64,000 bases of DNA from Acidobacteriota bacterium (GTDB lineage: Bacteria; Acidobacteriota; Blastocatellia; Pyrinomonadales; Pyrinomonadaceae): positions 248,001 through 312,000 of the forward strand of contig JAHBSK010000003.1 in the NCBI GenBank assembly GCA_019639175.1, in the 5' to 3' direction. Shown here piece after piece: positions 52,536-62,112 of the stretch (positions are counted from its first letter, which is position 1; each line of letters opens with the position of its first letter). A model generated the notes under the pieces. The model saw only the letters and a program-made list of their open reading frames with translations. It had not been told where the DNA came from and made no database searches. The position numbers and the translations under genes are program-made.

Positions 52536-53602
52536 TAATCGACCCAATCTGCAATAAAAAGATTTGTGTCGCCCGGGTTTGCCGCGTTGCGGTTTGACGC
52601 AAAGACGAGCTTTTTGCCGTCGGGCGAGAACATCGGGAAACCGTCGAACGTTTCGTTGAACGTTATCCGCTCAAGTCCCGTGCCGTCAACGTTGACGACG
52701 ACCAGATCAAAATTGGGCTGTCGCCGCTGGCCCGGCGTTTTCACGTCAAAATGGTCGGTCGAGAATATTATGCCTTTTCCGTCCGGCGTGAAGAACGGGG
52801 CAAAGCTGGCGGCGTTCAGGTCAGTGACCTGACGCTTGTTGCTGCCGTCCGCGTTCATCACCCATATCTCAAAAACGGCAGGCTCGATCATATCCTTTGC
52901 CAAAAGCTCTTTGTAACGGGCGATCTCGGCTTCGGTCTTTGGATAAAAGGCTCGATAGACGATCTGCTTGCCGTCCGGTGAAAAGAACGCTCCGCCGTTG
53001 TAGCCGAGTTCATCGGTCAGGCGTTTCACGTTCTTGCCGTTGATGTCCATCGTGTAGATATCAAGGTCGCCGTCGCGCGTCGATGTAAAGACGATGGTTT
53101 TGCCGTCGGGCGAAAGGGTCGCTTCGGCATCATAGGCATTGTTCTTTGTCAGGGCCTTTATCTTTGTGCCGTCGGCATTTGCGGTATAGATCTCGTATGT
53201 CGGATAGACAGGCCAAACGTAACCCTGCGAACGGTCGGGCGGCGTCGGGCATTCATCGCTCGCCCCGTGGGTCGATGAATACACGATCTTTTTGTCGCCG
53301 CGCAGAAAATATCCGCATGTGACGCGGCCCTTGCCGTTGGAAACCTGCCTGATGTCCGATCCGTCAATGTTCATCGTGTACATTCGGTCGCATCCGCTGC
53401 CGTCACGTTTTGACTGAAAGATCAGTTTTTTGCCGTCAAAGGAAAAATATGCTTCGGCGTTCTCTCCGCCAAAGGTCAGTTGTTTGATGTTCCTGAGCCG
53501 TCTTTCGCCCTCGACCGCCAACGAGTCAGCCTGCTGGGCAAAGGCGTTAAAGGCAAACACCGTCAAAATGATGAAAAACCCAAGTTTTGATCTTAGCTGC
53601 AT
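52535..53602 (-). CDS. Exported TolB-like (PD40) beta-propeller protein
   Basis: A 355-residue protein with a signal peptide (ends AFAQ) and about six WD40-like PD40 repeats, each with the pattern FSPDGKxxxFxSxRDG (AYFSFDGKKLIFQSKRDGS, ATLSPDGKTIVFTSTRDGD, AFFSPDGKQIVYRAFYP, PFFTPDGKGIIFSTDHFD, PMFSPDGKKLVFASNRNA). It resembles TolB and the propeller part of DPP4/tricorn-type proteins without a peptidase domain. Probably a periplasmic protein-binding scaffold; no tol-pal genes nearby. Confidence 0.87.
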   Translation of the reverse strand: MQLRSKLGFFIILTVFAFNAFAQQADSLAVEGERRLRNIKQLTFGGENAEAYFSFDGKKLIFQSKRDGSGCDRMYTMNIDGSDIRQVSNGKGRVTCGYFLRGDKKIVYSSTHGASDECPTPPDRSQGYVWPVYPTYEIYTANADGTKIKALTKNNAYDAEATLSPDGKTIVFTSTRDGDLDIYTMDINGKNVKRLTDELGYNGGAFFSPDGKQIVYRAFYPKTEAEIARYKELLAKDMIEPAVFEIWVMNADGSNKRQVTDLNAASFAPFFTPDGKGIIFSTDHFDVKTPGQRRQPNFDLVVVNVDGTGLERITFNETFDGFPMFSPDGKKLVFASNRNAANPGDTNLFIADWVD

Positions 53603-53668
53603 TTTTATGAGTTCCTTGAAAAAAAATAAACCTGTCAGAATACGACAAGTTTACCGAATAAGTTTGCT

Positions 53669-53714
53669 AAATGAAAATGGCTTTCAATAATAAATGAAAA
53701 TAACTTTCAACAAT
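53669..53714. repeat. 23-bp tandem duplication
   Basis: Two adjacent 23-bp copies (53669-53691 and 53692-53714) with three base differences, AT-rich, in the region upstream of the PD40 gene. It probably arose by slippage. Confidence 0.7.
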
Positions 53715-53750
53715 TTTTCTAATCTGTGGCTGTTCTATCTGAGATATTGC

Positions 53751-53820
53751 CACTAAGACGCGAGGACGCTAAGTTACGCAAAGTTTTTCTTAGCGATCCT
53801 TTGCGCCTTTGCGGCTGTTC
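53751..53820. repeat. Palindromic repeat of the CACTAAGACGC type
   Basis: Contains the perfect inverted pair CGCTAAG (53767-53773) and CTTAGCG (53789-53795), surrounded by ACGCAAAG- and TTTGCG-type words. Palindromes of this CACTAAGACGCxAAGACGCTAAG kind are dispersed in many bacterial genomes. It is non-coding and lies just beyond the end of the MBL gene. Confidence 0.65.
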
Positions 53821-53853
53821 TGTTTCTGCGATTACCGCATTTACTTTCCGCGA

Positions 53854-54810
53854 TCATTTGCGATAGGTTTCGATCCCGCCTTTTGATTCGAGGCCCAGTT
53901 TTCCGGCTGCGTGGGCGTGGTCGAGGTGGGCTATCGCCTCAGAGACCGCCAAAAAGCGGTGAACACCGTGATCGAACGAATCGGCAAAGAGCCTTGCTGC
54001 CAGTTCAAATGCGTTTATGCCGTCCTTCGGTACCAGCGAGATCACCTTTCGCTGCCGTTCATCTATCGAGCGGACGTAGCGGTTGAATATCTCCTCAAAA
54101 TCCGTGACCGGTTCACCGTGGCCGCCGTGGATCATCGTCGGGGCGGTCGCCCGGAGCTTTGCAAGGCTGACGAGAAATTCCGCAATAGAAGCAAAACGCC
54201 TTTCGGGATCTATCGGGTCGGGAGCGAGCATCGGGTTCGGCGTTATTCGCTTTAGAACACAATCTCCGCAATACAATGTGCGGTTTGACTCGCGGATGAA
54301 CGAACACGAACCAGGTGTGTGGCCCGGCGTGTGCAGAACGCGGAGCGAACCGCTCTCAAATTCGAGTTCCATATCGTCCGCAAGGCTGTTCAGGTCACTT
54401 TCTTCGAGGGCGTCGGTCAAGAGGCTCACTTCTTCATAAAGCGAATGCATCTCGGCAACGACACCTTCAGGAACGCCCGCTTTTAGTAAAAATCCGCGCT
54501 GTTGCTCCTGTGCCAGACGCCCGAAAAGATGTCCGGTTTCCCAATCATGCACATATATCTCAGCGTTCTTTGCGGCGTCGCGGACAGTTTTTGCAAGGCC
54601 GCAGTGATCTTCGTGAGCGTGGGTCAAAACTATCCGGCGTATGTCCGCAAAACTGACACCCTGAGCCGCCAGTCCGCTCCGCAGGGCCTCGACAGCCTCA
54701 GGCGTTTTGGGGCCGACGTCGATAAGCGTGAGCGGATCTTCGCGGACGAGATACACATTCACATCGCCTACATAGAACGGCGTCGGGACAGTAATGGGAA
54801 CAATATGCAT
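53854..54810 (-). CDS. MBL-fold metallo-hydrolase (long form)
   Basis: Started at ATG 54810 to give 318 residues beginning MHIVPITVPTPFYVGDVNVYLV; the 48-residue extension of the longest frame is basic and unlike the family. The metal motif is T-H64-A-H66-E-D68-H69, followed by LHTPGHTPGSCSFI and YCGDCVLKRITPNP. A C-terminal helical domain with a winged-helix-like region (NAFELAARLF, AIAHLDHAHAAGKL) follows, like LACTB2-type hydrolases. Substrate unknown. Confidence 0.86.
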   Translation of the reverse strand: MHIVPITVPTPFYVGDVNVYLVREDPLTLIDVGPKTPEAVEALRSGLAAQGVSFADIRRIVLTHAHEDHCGLAKTVRDAAKNAEIYVHDWETGHLFGRLAQEQQRGFLLKAGVPEGVVAEMHSLYEEVSLLTDALEESDLNSLADDMELEFESGSLRVLHTPGHTPGSCSFIRESNRTLYCGDCVLKRITPNPMLAPDPIDPERRFASIAEFLVSLAKLRATAPTMIHGGHGEPVTDFEEIFNRYVRSIDERQRKVISLVPKDGINAFELAARLFADSFDHGVHRFLAVSEAIAHLDHAHAAGKLGLESKGGIETYRK

Positions 54811-55214
54811 TGATTGCGATTTTCGTTTTTCGGCGGTGCGTTTGTCAAAAGCCGCCCGTTCAGGACGCCGCCGCCCGGACATTTCCGTCAATCGCCTTTG
54901 GGGTCCGAGCCGGCAAAAGATATGGCCGGGACGTTTTTCCAGAATGTTCGGCAAACCGAAAATACGTTTGCGAAGGCTTTCGCGCCAAAAGAAAATTTAA
55001 TAGTGAATTAACAATTTTGCTTGCCTTAAATGCGATTTTGCGATACAAACATCAAAGCATATCTTGCCGTTTTTGTTTACCGCCGATCTTACTGATCGGC
55101 GTTCGCGACCAGGGGATGAATGAGAGAGCATAGGTATTTCCTATTAGTATCACGCCATTTTTTACCTCGGCGAACAGCAAAAAGGCTCACGCATTTTAGA
55201 GGAGAATTAACTTG

Positions 55215-58200
55215 ATGAGAGGAGTTTCTTTACGATCTTCCGGCTGGCTTGCGAAGATCGCCGCCCTATCGCTTTTTGTCCTGCTTGGAGCGGTTTCAGC
55301 TTTTTCGCAGGCCCAGGCCGCAACAGCCGACCTGACCGGTTCCGTCATTGATCCCGGCGGATCGGTCGTTCCGGGAGCCACCATTTCGGCACGCAACATA
55401 AGTACCGGCATCTCGCGAACCGTCACTTCAGGAAGCGACGGCAGTTATCGCTTCATTGCCCTGCCGCCAGGCGAATATGAGATCTCGGCCGATGCCGCGA
55501 CCTTCAAAAAGGTTGTTATCTCACCGGTTCGGCTGACAGTTGGTCAGGTCGCAGAACTCCGTATAAATATGGAGATCGGCGCACAGGACGCAATTGTGAC
55601 CGTCACCGGAGATTCGATAGAACTGATAGAGACGACCAAGACCAACGTCTCGACAACGATAGATCAGGCACGAATAGAGAATCTTCCGATCAATGAAAGA
55701 AGCGCGACGGGATTTGCCCTGACCATTTCTACGGTTGGCCGTGATAATGGCCGCCCGATCGGGCCTGCTCCGACATCCGGCCTCAACATCGGCGGACAGC
55801 GCGGACGCTCAACACTGGTTCAGGTTGACGGTGCCGATTTTACGGACAATTCGATCAACGCCGCCCGCTCGACCGTTTCGCAGGAAGCGGTGCAGGAATA
55901 TCAGGTGGCGACAAACTCTTACGCACCGGAATTTGGCCGTGCCACCGGCGGCATCGTCAACGTTGTCACCAAACGCGGAACAAATGAGTTTCACGGCAAT
56001 GTTTTCGGATTTCTCCGTGACAAGAGCATACAGGCACGCAATGCCTTTGCCCCCATTGCCAATCCCGATTTTCGCCGCACACAGTGGGGAGCCACGTTTG
56101 GAGGCCCGATCGTAAAGGACAAGACGTTCTTCTTTGCGTCATACGAACGCCGTCAGCGTGACGAATCAGGTTTTTTCACAAGCGATCCGGCAGCCGGCCT
56201 CGGTTCATCGGTAACGCTCGGCGCTCCGATACTGCCGTTCACACAGACCTTTGGCGGTTTAACGACCGCACAGGCCGCTTTTGCAAACACTCTTATTTCC
56301 TCGGGAAATCCGACGTTCATAAATGCAGCGGTACAATATCTCTATCTGGCATCGAGCGGGACCTACACTGCTCTGACCGGGACAAATCCGCTGATCAGTG
56401 CCGGCGGAGCGATCCCGGCCGGAACTCAGGTCGGCCCTCGGTTCTTTATCAGCGGAGCACCCGTTCCCGCCGGAACGGTCGGCTCAAGCGGATTGCCTAT
56501 CGCCTTTCGTCCGCTGAACGATCTGCAGCGTGTCTTTCCTGTTACTGAAAGGACAAATTTCTTCTCGATACGCGGCGACCACAGCATCAATACGAACAAC
56601 CAGTTGACGCTGCGTTTTGGCTACAATCCGGGAACGATCACCGGCATTCAGGTCGAATCGCAGAACCAGTCGCTCGGACAGAACGATTTTTCGCGTACCG
56701 GCATTCAGGAACTCAAGGACTACTCGTTCTCGGCCGGCCTTAACTCCGCCATTGGCACGAGCATGGCAAATGAGTTCCGCTTCTCGTTCGGACAGCGCGA
56801 CACGACATTCAGATCGCAGAACGGCGAGGCAGTGGCATTTAACATTTCCGGCACGGCATTTATCGGACGCGAACTCTTTTCGCCGGTTGACCGCACGGAA
56901 CGCCGTTTTCAATTCGCTGATAACTTCAACTGGGTCGTCGGCAATCACACATTCAAATTTGGCGGCGATATAAACTTTATTAACATTCCTGCTGCTGTAT
57001 TTGAACTGAACTTTGCCGGACTGTTCAATTTCGGCCCGTTTGCGGCAGGAAATCTTAATGCGGCATTCGGCCAGCTTGGGGCACCCGATCTTACGCCGGT
57101 TCAGGCTTACGGACTGGGAATGCCTTCGACATATATCCAGGGCTTTGGCGATCCGGTCAGCTCCTTCGGCAACAAGCCGGTCGCATTTTTTGCACAGGAC
57201 ACATGGAAGCTGCATCCGCGTCTGACCATAAATTACGGCGTCCGTTATGACGTCGAGTTTACTGAAACGATCTCTCCTGTCGCTTTCAGCGATCCGCTTT
57301 CAGGCATCAGCCTGTCGGCTTCTGACCTGTTGGCAGCTCAGGATGCCATTGGCGTTCAGCAGGGCTTTCCGCGTGACACCAATAACTGGGCGCCGCGTTT
57401 CGGCTTTGCCTGGGACATAGGCGGCGACAGCAAGACGGTCGTTCGCGGCGCGGTCGGCCTTTTCTACGACCACCCGCTTCTGGCCGTTGCTTTCAACTCT
57501 GACATCGCGGACGCAGCCCAGCAGCAGCAGGCAGTTTTGACGGCAGGCAGCCCGGCATCAACCGCTTTGCTAAATGCTGCCCAGGTATTTCAGGGTACGG
57601 TTTGCGTTCCCGGCGCTCCGCAGACACCGGTCTGTGCGGCACAAGGCCCGACAGTGATGACGCCTGGTGTCGCTCCTTCGGCAAACTATCAGTTCGGCCG
57701 TCAGCGTTTTGACGATCAGACGTTCCCCGGTTTCGGTGCGGTGCTTCCGTTCACCTTGCCTGTTTCAAAGGATTTTGAATATGCCTATGCGACGCAGGCT
57801 AACCTGACCATCGAACGTCAATTAACCAAAGATATGTCGCTTTCGGTAGGTTATATCTACGTCGGTGCCAGACATCTGCCGCACCCGACCGATCTGAACA
57901 CCCCTGACACGGCGGCTCAGATAGAGAACTATCGCAGATGCTTTGGTGCTCTTCCGACCAACATTCAGGCTGTTTCGACGGTCAGCCCGACGGCGTGTAC
58001 CGCTCCGGGAACGTGGGTGAACGTCATCCCCGGAATGATCGCTTTGAACACCACAACGGGTGAAGGCGTGATCGCTCCGGCTATTGCAAACTTCTTCCGC
58101 CCGAATGCTCCTAACTACTTCCTAGCAAGTGCATTGTCCGGCGGAGCGGTATCAAAAGCAGTTTTGGACGGAGCTTTGGCTGCATCCAATACTCTTCGCG

Positions 58201-58979
58201 CACCGGGAACACTGACGCCGTTCGGTGCTGTCAATGCCCAGATCTCCGACGGCAACTCCAGCTATAACGCGATGAACGTTGAGCTGAAACGCCGCTTTGC
58301 GAACAACTTCATGTTCCAGTCGTCATACACTTGGTCACATTCGATAGACGACTCGTCCGATCTGCAAACGCTGCTGATCGCTCAGGACGTGAATCGTTTT
58401 AACCTCGAAAAGGCCAATTCACTTTTCGACCAGCGGCATCGCTTCGTATTTAGCGGAGTGCTTTCATCGCCGCTCAACTGGAGAGGTTCCGATTCCGGCT
58501 GGAAGCGTGTCTTTGCCGATTTCACGCTGGCACCGATCGTCGAGCTTTCATCCGGCAGGCCGTTCAACATAATCACTAACACTGATACGAACAACGACCA
58601 GGCATCACAGACTGACCGTCCGAGCGTCAACTCTGACGGATCGCTCTGTGTTCCCGGCCGGACAGGCTGTTCGACGCCCCTGATAACCGACGGACGTTTC
58701 TCCATCGGAAACTTGGGACGCAACCGCGGCCTCACCCACGGGTTCGCTTCGTTCGATCTTCGTCTGGCACGTGCCTTCCATTTCGGCGAACGGTTCAGGA
58801 TTGATGTGATCGCCGAAGGCTTTAACCTGTTCAACAGGTTCAATGAAGGATCGGCATCACCTTTCATTGAGGACGTGAATGCTGTCGGCCAGACACCGGG
58901 CGGCGGCAAGTATTACAGCCGCTCAACGGCCGCGTACGATTCACGCCAATTCCAGTTCGGCTTTAAGTTCAGCTTCTAA
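55215..58979 (+). CDS. Oar-like TonB-dependent receptor with carboxypeptidase-regulatory domain
   Basis: A 1254-residue outer-membrane protein; ATG 55215 follows a GGAG site (a TTG one codon earlier is possible). After the signal peptide, residues about 35-130 form a carboxypeptidase-regulatory beta-sandwich (LTGSVIDPGGSVVPGATISARN). Then comes a plug domain (RGRSTLVQVDGADFTDNSINA, GGIVNVVTKRGTNEFHGNVFGFLRD) and a long barrel ending in the aromatic strand QFQFGFKFSF. This architecture is massively expanded in Acidobacteriota and is thought to take up large polymers. Own terminator downstream. Confidence 0.92.
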   Translation: MRGVSLRSSGWLAKIAALSLFVLLGAVSAFSQAQAATADLTGSVIDPGGSVVPGATISARNISTGISRTVTSGSDGSYRFIALPPGEYEISADAATFKKVVISPVRLTVGQVAELRINMEIGAQDAIVTVTGDSIELIETTKTNVSTTIDQARIENLPINERSATGFALTISTVGRDNGRPIGPAPTSGLNIGGQRGRSTLVQVDGADFTDNSINAARSTVSQEAVQEYQVATNSYAPEFGRATGGIVNVVTKRGTNEFHGNVFGFLRDKSIQARNAFAPIANPDFRRTQWGATFGGPIVKDKTFFFASYERRQRDESGFFTSDPAAGLGSSVTLGAPILPFTQTFGGLTTAQAAFANTLISSGNPTFINAAVQYLYLASSGTYTALTGTNPLISAGGAIPAGTQVGPRFFISGAPVPAGTVGSSGLPIAFRPLNDLQRVFPVTERTNFFSIRGDHSINTNNQLTLRFGYNPGTITGIQVESQNQSLGQNDFSRTGIQELKDYSFSAGLNSAIGTSMANEFRFSFGQRDTTFRSQNGEAVAFNISGTAFIGRELFSPVDRTERRFQFADNFNWVVGNHTFKFGGDINFINIPAAVFELNFAGLFNFGPFAAGNLNAAFGQLGAPDLTPVQAYGLGMPSTYIQGFGDPVSSFGNKPVAFFAQDTWKLHPRLTINYGVRYDVEFTETISPVAFSDPLSGISLSASDLLAAQDAIGVQQGFPRDTNNWAPRFGFAWDIGGDSKTVVRGAVGLFYDHPLLAVAFNSDIADAAQQQQAVLTAGSPASTALLNAAQVFQGTVCVPGAPQTPVCAAQGPTVMTPGVAPSANYQFGRQRFDDQTFPGFGAVLPFTLPVSKDFEYAYATQANLTIERQLTKDMSLSVGYIYVGARHLPHPTDLNTPDTAAQIENYRRCFGALPTNIQAVSTVSPTACTAPGTWVNVIPGMIALNTTTGEGVIAPAIANFFRPNAPNYFLASALSGGAVSKAVLDGALAASNTLRAPGTLTPFGAVNAQISDGNSSYNAMNVELKRRFANNFMFQSSYTWSHSIDDSSDLQTLLIAQDVNRFNLEKANSLFDQRHRFVFSGVLSSPLNWRGSDSGWKRVFADFTLAPIVELSSGRPFNIITNTDTNNDQASQTDRPSVNSDGSLCVPGRTGCSTPLITDGRFSIGNLGRNRGLTHGFASFDLRLARAFHFGERFRIDVIAEGFNLFNRFNEGSASPFIEDVNAVGQTPGGGKYYSRSTAAYDSRQFQFGFKFSF

Positions 58980-59001
58980 GCCTGATCGATTCCTAATAAA
59001 T

Positions 59002-59036
59002 ACAGGGCAGTCTGAAAAAGGCGGCCCTGTTTTTTT
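59002..59036 (+). terminator. Intrinsic terminator of the TonB-receptor gene
   Basis: ACAGGGC (59002-59008) pairs with GCCCTGT (59024-59030), followed by T-rich sequence. It lies 23 bases after the stop of the receptor gene. Confidence 0.88.
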
Positions 59037-59335
59037 ATGCTATTTGGTCTCGGCCGTCATTAAAAACTCAGTTAAATGGCAGATCTGCTGCCTCGTCCTG
59101 CGGAAAAGATACTTCTTAAAAAAAGCAACCGGCAATGGTCAGTTGGTTATATCAAGTCTGCGGAGCAGACCCTTTATTTGCGAAGGACTTTTTACATACT
59201 CTCCTTTTGTCATATTCTCTTCGGTGTCCGGAGTTTACCTTTCTGCGGCCACAGACAAAACTTTTCGCGCAAATTTGCCCCGAAATGATGTAAAATCATC
59301 CGAAACCCATTTAACGTACCCAAACAACACTCAAT
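59037..59335. other. Intergenic region without recognised gene
   Basis: About 300 bases between the receptor terminator and dapF. A 70-codon frame (59076-59288) has no ribosome site and no recognisable features, so I do not call it. The dapF promoter must lie here, but no clear hexamer pair stands out. Confidence 0.5.
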
Positions 59336-60196
59336 ATGTCTTCCATACATTTCACCAAGTTTCACGGCTTTGAAAACGACTATATCGTTATAGAAAGATC
59401 CGCAATACCGGCTGATACCGACCTGTCGGAGTTGGCAAAGGCCATCTGTCACCGACACACCGGCGCCGGAGCAGACGGCATTGCGGTCATCGAGAAAAAA
59501 GATGGCGTGGACGCTGATTATTTCTGCGAGATCGTCAATCCTGACGGCAGCTACGCAGGTTTTTCCGGCAACGGCACTCGGTGCGCGGTCGCATATATCT
59601 ACAAGAACGGCTGGAATGGTAACGAGCTTAGGCTGGAAACCCGCAGCGGCATCAAGGATTTTACCCTGATCGAAAACGGCGGTAACGGCTGTTACTGGTT
59701 TGAGGCCGCGATCGGAAAACCGCTATTTTCCGGCAGCGAGGTCCCGATTGCTACGGACGAACCGACGGACACGGTGATCGACCTTCCGGTCAGGCTGGAT
59801 GACGGCGTTTTTCTGATGTCAGGCGTCAATGTGGGCAATCCCGTAGCGGTCGCGTTTGTCGGCGATTTTGATTTTGACTGGCGCAAATACGGCCGCGAGC
59901 TGGAAGTTCATCCTTTATTTCCCGAAAAGGCGAACATCGTTTTCATCAGGGTGATCGACCGCGAAAATATTGAGATACGCATCTGGGAACGCGCCGCAGG
60001 CGAAACAGCAGCGTCGGGAACGTGCGCAAGCGGCTCCGCCGTGCTGAGCGCCCTGACCGGACGAACCGAGCGCACCGTTTCGGTCATCAGTCCCGGCGGA
60101 ACGACCGAGATCCATTGGCGCGACGATGACGAGATACTGCTTACGGGCCGTGCCGACCTTTCCTATTCAGGCGTATGGCCGCTGTCAGCAAAGTGA
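59336..60196 (+). CDS. dapF: Diaminopimelate epimerase homologue with Ser/Ser active site
   Basis: A 286-residue two-lobed protein of the DapF fold: FTKFHGFENDYIVIE, NPDGSYAGFSGNGTRC, MSGVNVGNPVAVAFV and WERAAGETAASGTCASGSA. DapF converts LL- to meso-diaminopimelate using two cysteines, normally in CGNG and GETxACG. Here both positions are serine (S78 in FSGNG, S227 in AASGT). C83 and C230 are nearby but in other positions. It may be a serine-based epimerase, a different amino acid epimerase or an inactive paralogue. Confidence 0.8.
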   Translation: MSSIHFTKFHGFENDYIVIERSAIPADTDLSELAKAICHRHTGAGADGIAVIEKKDGVDADYFCEIVNPDGSYAGFSGNGTRCAVAYIYKNGWNGNELRLETRSGIKDFTLIENGGNGCYWFEAAIGKPLFSGSEVPIATDEPTDTVIDLPVRLDDGVFLMSGVNVGNPVAVAFVGDFDFDWRKYGRELEVHPLFPEKANIVFIRVIDRENIEIRIWERAAGETAASGTCASGSAVLSALTGRTERTVSVISPGGTTEIHWRDDDEILLTGRADLSYSGVWPLSAK

Positions 60197-60201
60197 CCTC
60201 A

Positions 60202-62112
60202 TTACCGAACCGGCGTCATCGAAAAATATGCGACTGCCGCGTCGTGGTCAGAGAACCTTTCGGGACGGTTCGTGTCGTTGCGATACGAATCGGGGTGATC
60301 CGCGTTGACGCGGGCGTAACCGAACCCGCTTATATGGTCACGCAGCGTCACTGAGATAAGAAAATGGTCAATGACCTGAGCATTGCCGTCATACGTATAT
60401 GAATACCGCTGTGACGCATCTATCACATCGACTAGGTTTATCAGGTCGGGTTCGACGATGTCCGGCGAAAAATTAAAGACGGCATCTTTTGCGGCTGGTT
60501 TGCCGGTGATGATGCCGAGCAGATCCAGCACGCCGTCATTGAACTGATACGCGTTCATGTCGCCCAAAACGATGATCCGTTCTTTCGGGTCGGCCTTTTG
60601 CCTTTCCTGCACGATCTTTGCCAGATATTCGGCCTGCAGCCGCTTTTTCATCCGAACATTGTCCCGCTGATTGGGGTCGTTATAACCGAGAAATGATTTC
60701 AGGTGATTGGCAAACACGGTCAGGCCAAAATCGCCTCCGGTATTTCTGGTCACAACGCGGATCATCAGCGGCGGACGGTCGTTAAGATGAACGCTCTCGC
60801 CCGTTCTCGGATGTTTGTATTTCTCGTCCTTGCCGAATTGTTTTACCTCAACGACCCTGAGTTTTGCGGTCTTTACAAGAAAACCGTTGTCGATGCCGCG
60901 TCCGTCATTTCCGTCCTCAAGGAACGCCTCATACTGCGGATCGGGCTTGCCGGAACTCACCGCATCGCGGTTTATCGCTTCTGCCAGCCGCTTCAATCCG
61001 GCGAGGTTCTCCGCCTCGGCAACACCGATGACATCGGGCAGCGTCAGCACGTCTCTGAAAGCAAGCGAGATCTTTTTCAGGCGTCCTGCAAATGCCTCTT
61101 TGGTGACGACAGGCTCTTTTATTTTCGGGTCGTCATGGTCGTCAAAAAAGTTCTCAAGATTTATGCTTGCGACCGAGATCTGCCCGGCTTTCGGCTCCGG
61201 CATCGGAACCGGTTTTATTGTCGATGACTGTTTGTGTTTGCTGTCGGCATCCACCAAAAGGGTAAAATTTCTGAACGCATAATGCATGACGCCGGTCAGG
61301 TCGGCGATCTCGGTGTTTGCCGCCGCTTCTATCGCCGTGCCGCCGATCTGGCCCAGGCTTTCGACGCGAATTTTTTGCGGATTTCCGTCAAATATCGGCA
61401 GGTTCGGGAAATTCTTTTGGAGTGCCTCTTTTTCGGTATCCTTCAAAAAAACAATGTCAAAAATATCAAGCCCAGGCTCGCGAAACGGCCTCGGAATGCC
61501 CTTCAGCACGCCAAAAAAAACGCCGTTCGATGCTGACCGCGACGTGGCGATGTCAACGCGGCCGCCTGTCGGGGCAACGACCGTCATCGCCGCAACATAG
61601 ACACGCATTCCCTCATACCGTTCAAGCTGGTCTATCTTGTTCGATTCAAAATGGCCCGGCGTAAGTTCCACCGGTTTTGGCAGCGGATTTCCGCCAGAGA
61701 TCACTTTGACGCTGTCGCGTCCGGCCTGCATCGAGATCTCGGTCAGCGGCAGCGTGTTCGGTTCGTTCCGCGGGCGATATTCCTCGACCGTTCCGGTAAC
61801 GGAAACCAGATTGCCGATGGCAGCTTCTTTCGGCGGCGCGGTGCGTGTAAAAACAAAAACGCCCTCAGACGTAAGCGGATCGTCGTCCGTCCGATCATCG
61901 GGTGTCTGGATAAAAAATCCGGTGCGGTGCAGTGCGGTGACAACGCCCTGAGCGCGAACCCGTTCACCCATGACGGACGACATATTGCTGCTGCCCTGAA
62001 TGGCGGAGATCGCCATCTCACGCTGCGCCGCGACGGCGAGGGCCGCTCCGACACAAACGACGGCCATAAGCGCGGCCCTGACGGCCATGTCACATATCTT
62101 TTTTGATCTCAT
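60202..62112 (-). CDS. Secreted ExeM/NucH-like endonuclease/exonuclease/phosphatase
   Basis: A 636-residue protein with a signal peptide (ends AVAAQ). The N-terminal part is an OB-like domain as in extracellular nucleases (SSVMGERVRAQGVVTALHRTGFFIQTPDDRTDDD, TSEGVFVFTR). The C-terminal half is an EEP nuclease domain: SINLENFF, GVAEAENLAGLKRL, FANHLKSFLG, IVLGDMNAYQF and a final SDHDAAVAYF. It likely degrades extracellular DNA. It begins directly after the stop of a second secreted nuclease gene on the same strand. Confidence 0.88.
   Translation of the reverse strand: MRSKKICDMAVRAALMAVVCVGAALAVAAQREMAISAIQGSSNMSSVMGERVRAQGVVTALHRTGFFIQTPDDRTDDDPLTSEGVFVFTRTAPPKEAAIGNLVSVTGTVEEYRPRNEPNTLPLTEISMQAGRDSVKVISGGNPLPKPVELTPGHFESNKIDQLERYEGMRVYVAAMTVVAPTGGRVDIATSRSASNGVFFGVLKGIPRPFREPGLDIFDIVFLKDTEKEALQKNFPNLPIFDGNPQKIRVESLGQIGGTAIEAAANTEIADLTGVMHYAFRNFTLLVDADSKHKQSSTIKPVPMPEPKAGQISVASINLENFFDDHDDPKIKEPVVTKEAFAGRLKKISLAFRDVLTLPDVIGVAEAENLAGLKRLAEAINRDAVSSGKPDPQYEAFLEDGNDGRGIDNGFLVKTAKLRVVEVKQFGKDEKYKHPRTGESVHLNDRPPLMIRVVTRNTGGDFGLTVFANHLKSFLGYNDPNQRDNVRMKKRLQAEYLAKIVQERQKADPKERIIVLGDMNAYQFNDGVLDLLGIITGKPAAKDAVFNFSPDIVEPDLINLVDVIDASQRYSYTYDGNAQVIDHFLISVTLRDHISGFGYARVNADHPDSYRNDTNRPERFSDHDAAVAYFSMTPVR

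Noticed and set aside
59076-59288. A 70-codon frame upstream of dapF
   Set aside because: No ribosome site, low-complexity basic/aromatic sequence, and it begins within the leader region after a terminator.
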